Source: JAFDXJ01 sp039811225 (GTDB lineage: Bacteria > Bacteroidota > Bacteroidia > Chitinophagales > Chitinophagaceae). From it: DNA of 64,000 nt. A model generated the notes under the pieces. The model did not search any database. It was not told the origin of the DNA and was given only the letters and a program-made list of their open reading frames with translations. Shown here in pieces: positions 62,457 to 64,000 of this stretch (position 1 is its first letter; each line of letters starts with the position of its first letter). A program made the translations under genes and the position numbers. The stretch spans positions 1-64,000 of the forward strand of contig JBDHYG010000004.1 in NCBI GenBank assembly GCA_039811225.1, in the 5' to 3' direction.

Positions 62457-62945
62457 TTAATTATTTTTTGCCCGGCACTCCTCAATAATCATGTCCACTT
62501 TCTCTTTCGTTAAATGCTCCCGGTAATTTTTTCCCATTTGCATCATGGGTGCATAACCACATGCACCCAGGCATTCCACCGTTTTCAATGTAAACATACC
62601 ATCAGCGGTAGTTTCCCCGACCCCAATGTTCAATTTTTCCTTTATATAATTAATGATTTCATTACATCCTTTTAACATGCAGGGGCCCGTTTGGCAAACT
62701 TCAAAAATATATTTTCCTACCGGCTTTAAATTATACATGCTGTAAAATGTAGCCACTTCATATACTTCAATCGGATCTAATTGTAACAGGGATGCCACGT
62801 AATCCATGGCATCGGTATCCAACCAGCCACCGTTTTCCTCTTGTGCCAGGTGCAATAAAGCCAACAGGGCACTTTTCTGTTTTCCTTCGGGATAAAAAGA
62901 AATAATGCGGTTAACTTCTTTTAATTTTTCTTCAGAAAATACCAT
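62457..62945 (-). CDS. nuoE: NADH-quinone oxidoreductase subunit E
   Basis: This 162-residue thioredoxin-like 2Fe-2S subunit (cluster N1a) has a helical N-terminus (SALLALLHLAQEENGGWL), PIEVYEVATFYSMYNLKPVG, the first Cys pair in CQTGPCMLKGC and the second in VECLGACGYAPMMQMG. Length is typical. It lies 31 bases after nuoD. Confidence 0.96.
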   Translation of the reverse strand: MVFSEEKLKEVNRIISFYPEGKQKSALLALLHLAQEENGGWLDTDAMDYVASLLQLDPIEVYEVATFYSMYNLKPVGKYIFEVCQTGPCMLKGCNEIINYIKEKLNIGVGETTADGMFTLKTVECLGACGYAPMMQMGKNYREHLTKEKVDMIIEECRAKNN

Positions 62946-62976
62946 AGACTACTTTTATTTAATTTTTCCAATCATG

Positions 62977-64000
62977 TTAGGCATCCATTTCGCCCGCAAT
63001 AAGGTTTAAACTACTAAGTACCACAATCGCATCACTCAGCATACAACCTTTTGTAAGCTCATTAAATGCCTGGTAATAAATAAAGCAAGGCCTCCTGAAA
63101 TGCAAGCGGTAAGGTGTTCGGCCACCGTCACTGATCAGGTAAAAGCCCAGTTCCCCATTTGCCCCTTCCACACAATTATATACTTCACCCACCGGTATAT
63201 TCGATTCCCCCATTACAATTTTGAAATGCCAGATCAGCTCTTCCATTTTCGTGTACACATCCTGTTTGGGTGGTAAATAGAATTCCGGTGTATCCGCATG
63301 ATATACATCTGCTTCCGCTCCTTTGAATTCCTGTACTTTTTTGTATGCTTGTTCTATAATAGAAAGGCTTTGCCACATTTCCTGGTTACGTACCAGGAAG
63401 CGGTCATAACAGTCTCCGGTTGTACCCACCGGTATTATAAAATCAAAATCTTCATAACTGCTATAAGGGGTATGTACCCGTACATCATAATCCACTCCGG
63501 CTGCCCGCAGATTGGGGCCGGTAAAACCATAGTTTAAGGCACGTTCAGCACTGATGGGGCCCGCCCCAATAGTACGTTCCATAAAGATCCGGTTGCGCTG
63601 TAACAAGGCTTCAAATTCTTTTAATACACGGGGATATTCTTTCAGGAATTTTTCCAGTTTTTCAAAAGCAATAGCATTAAAGTTGCGTTCGAAACCTCCG
63701 ATACGGCCGATATTAGTCGTGAGCCGGGAGCCACATACTTCTTCATAAATTTCATAAATGAGCTCCCGGTATTGCATCACATACAAGAAAACGGATAAGG
63801 CGCCGGTATCCACTCCTACAATAGAGTTACAAATCAGGTGATCGGAAATACGTGCCAACTCCATTATAATGACACGCAGGTAATCCACGCGTTTAGGAAT
63901 CTTTATGCGAAATAACTTTTCGCAGGTCATCAACCAACCCAGGTTATTTATCGGTGCAGAGCAATAATTTAATCGGTCGGTTAAAGTAGTGATTTGATAA
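62977..64000 (-). CDS. nuoD: NADH-quinone oxidoreductase subunit D (5' end outside the window)
   Basis: The window ends inside this gene. The visible 340 codons start with the reading TTLTDRLNYCSAPINNLGWL and continue to the natural stop at 62977. Features are KRVDYLRVIIMELARISDHL, CGSRLTTNIGRIGGFERNF, the quinone-site loop region, and the conserved C-terminal VYNCVEGANGELGFYLISDG with RLHFRRPCFIYYQAFNEL, ending GEMDA. NuoD is a NiFe-hydrogenase-like subunit that forms the quinone-binding cavity with NuoB. The open reading continues past position 64000, so an internal ATG is not the real start. The order after it (nuoE, F, G, H, I, J, K, L, M, N) implies nuoA-C lie upstream beyond the edge. 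Confidence 0.96.
   Translation of the reverse strand, partial: YQITTLTDRLNYCSAPINNLGWLMTCEKLFRIKIPKRVDYLRVIIMELARISDHLICNSIVGVDTGALSVFLYVMQYRELIYEIYEEVCGSRLTTNIGRIGGFERNFNAIAFEKLEKFLKEYPRVLKEFEALLQRNRIFMERTIGAGPISAERALNYGFTGPNLRAAGVDYDVRVHTPYSSYEDFDFIIPVGTTGDCYDRFLVRNQEMWQSLSIIEQAYKKVQEFKGAEADVYHADTPEFYLPPKQDVYTKMEELIWHFKIVMGESNIPVGEVYNCVEGANGELGFYLISDGGRTPYRLHFRRPCFIYYQAFNELTKGCMLSDAIVVLSSLNLIAGEMDA

Noticed and set aside
1..64000. CRISPR arrays, tRNA and rRNA genes
   Set aside because: No regularly spaced direct repeats and no cloverleaf-like or rRNA-like stretches were recognised by reading; a dedicated scan could still find a tRNA.

Overview
The window is a chromosomal segment of a Bacteroidota bacterium. 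The family is most likely Chitinophagaceae or a close relative; this is inferred from gene content only. The support is SusC-like TonB-dependent receptors, a GLPGLI protein, a Por/type IX secretion C-terminal sorting domain with delta-60 repeats, a Porin_10-type porin, a short NuoG, and TAnnTTTG-type promoter elements. No tRNA, rRNA or CRISPR array was seen.

Region 1 (1-6480) is accessory and clearly AT-richer than the rest. It starts with a decayed IS3-family remnant and a ParDE toxin-antitoxin pair. A series of gene cassettes on the minus strand follows: AraC regulator + cupin + broken SnoaL gene; a frameshifted SLOG-type gene; two small unknown proteins; and a secreted protein. Consecutive cassettes are separated by 130-310 bp elements whose ends form long imperfect stems. 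Each cassette carries its own perfect 8-10 bp terminal inverted repeat, and this sequence differs from cassette to cassette (GTTATGGG, GTTAGCGGTA, GTTGTAGGCA, GTTGGTGGCA). That is the logic of integron cassettes with attC sites. However, the core does not fit GTTRRRY, the sites are unusually long, and no integrase lies in the window. This is the most notable system here. Several cassette genes are decaying.

Region 2 (6480-27800) is core metabolism: a large TonB-dependent receptor, purC, the tRNA hydroxylase trhO, glycogen synthesis (glgB, glgA-glgC, a ROK sugar kinase), an OMP/GLPGLI pair, an atypical aquaporin, a DUF423 protein, aroK, an acyl-CoA dehydrogenase close to glutaryl-CoA dehydrogenase, ychF and an arginine decarboxylase.

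Region 3 (27800-52500) holds rpmI-rplT, an M13 peptidase, a T9SS delta-60 protein next to a small cysteine-containing gene broken at a G9 tract, an HMA-domain protein, a putative porin, ahcY, an M28 peptidase, a GH27 alpha-galactosidase, lipoproteins, yajC, coaE, yebC, transporters (APC, DAACS), DedA, a GT9 glycosyltransferase, aroQ and an FtsX/MacB-type permease.

Region 4 (52511-64000) is the respiratory complex I operon on the minus strand, nuoD (cut by the window end) through nuoN, in standard order. Intrinsic terminators are strong and frequent in regions 2 and 3. One terminator sequence is present twice, 20 kb apart.
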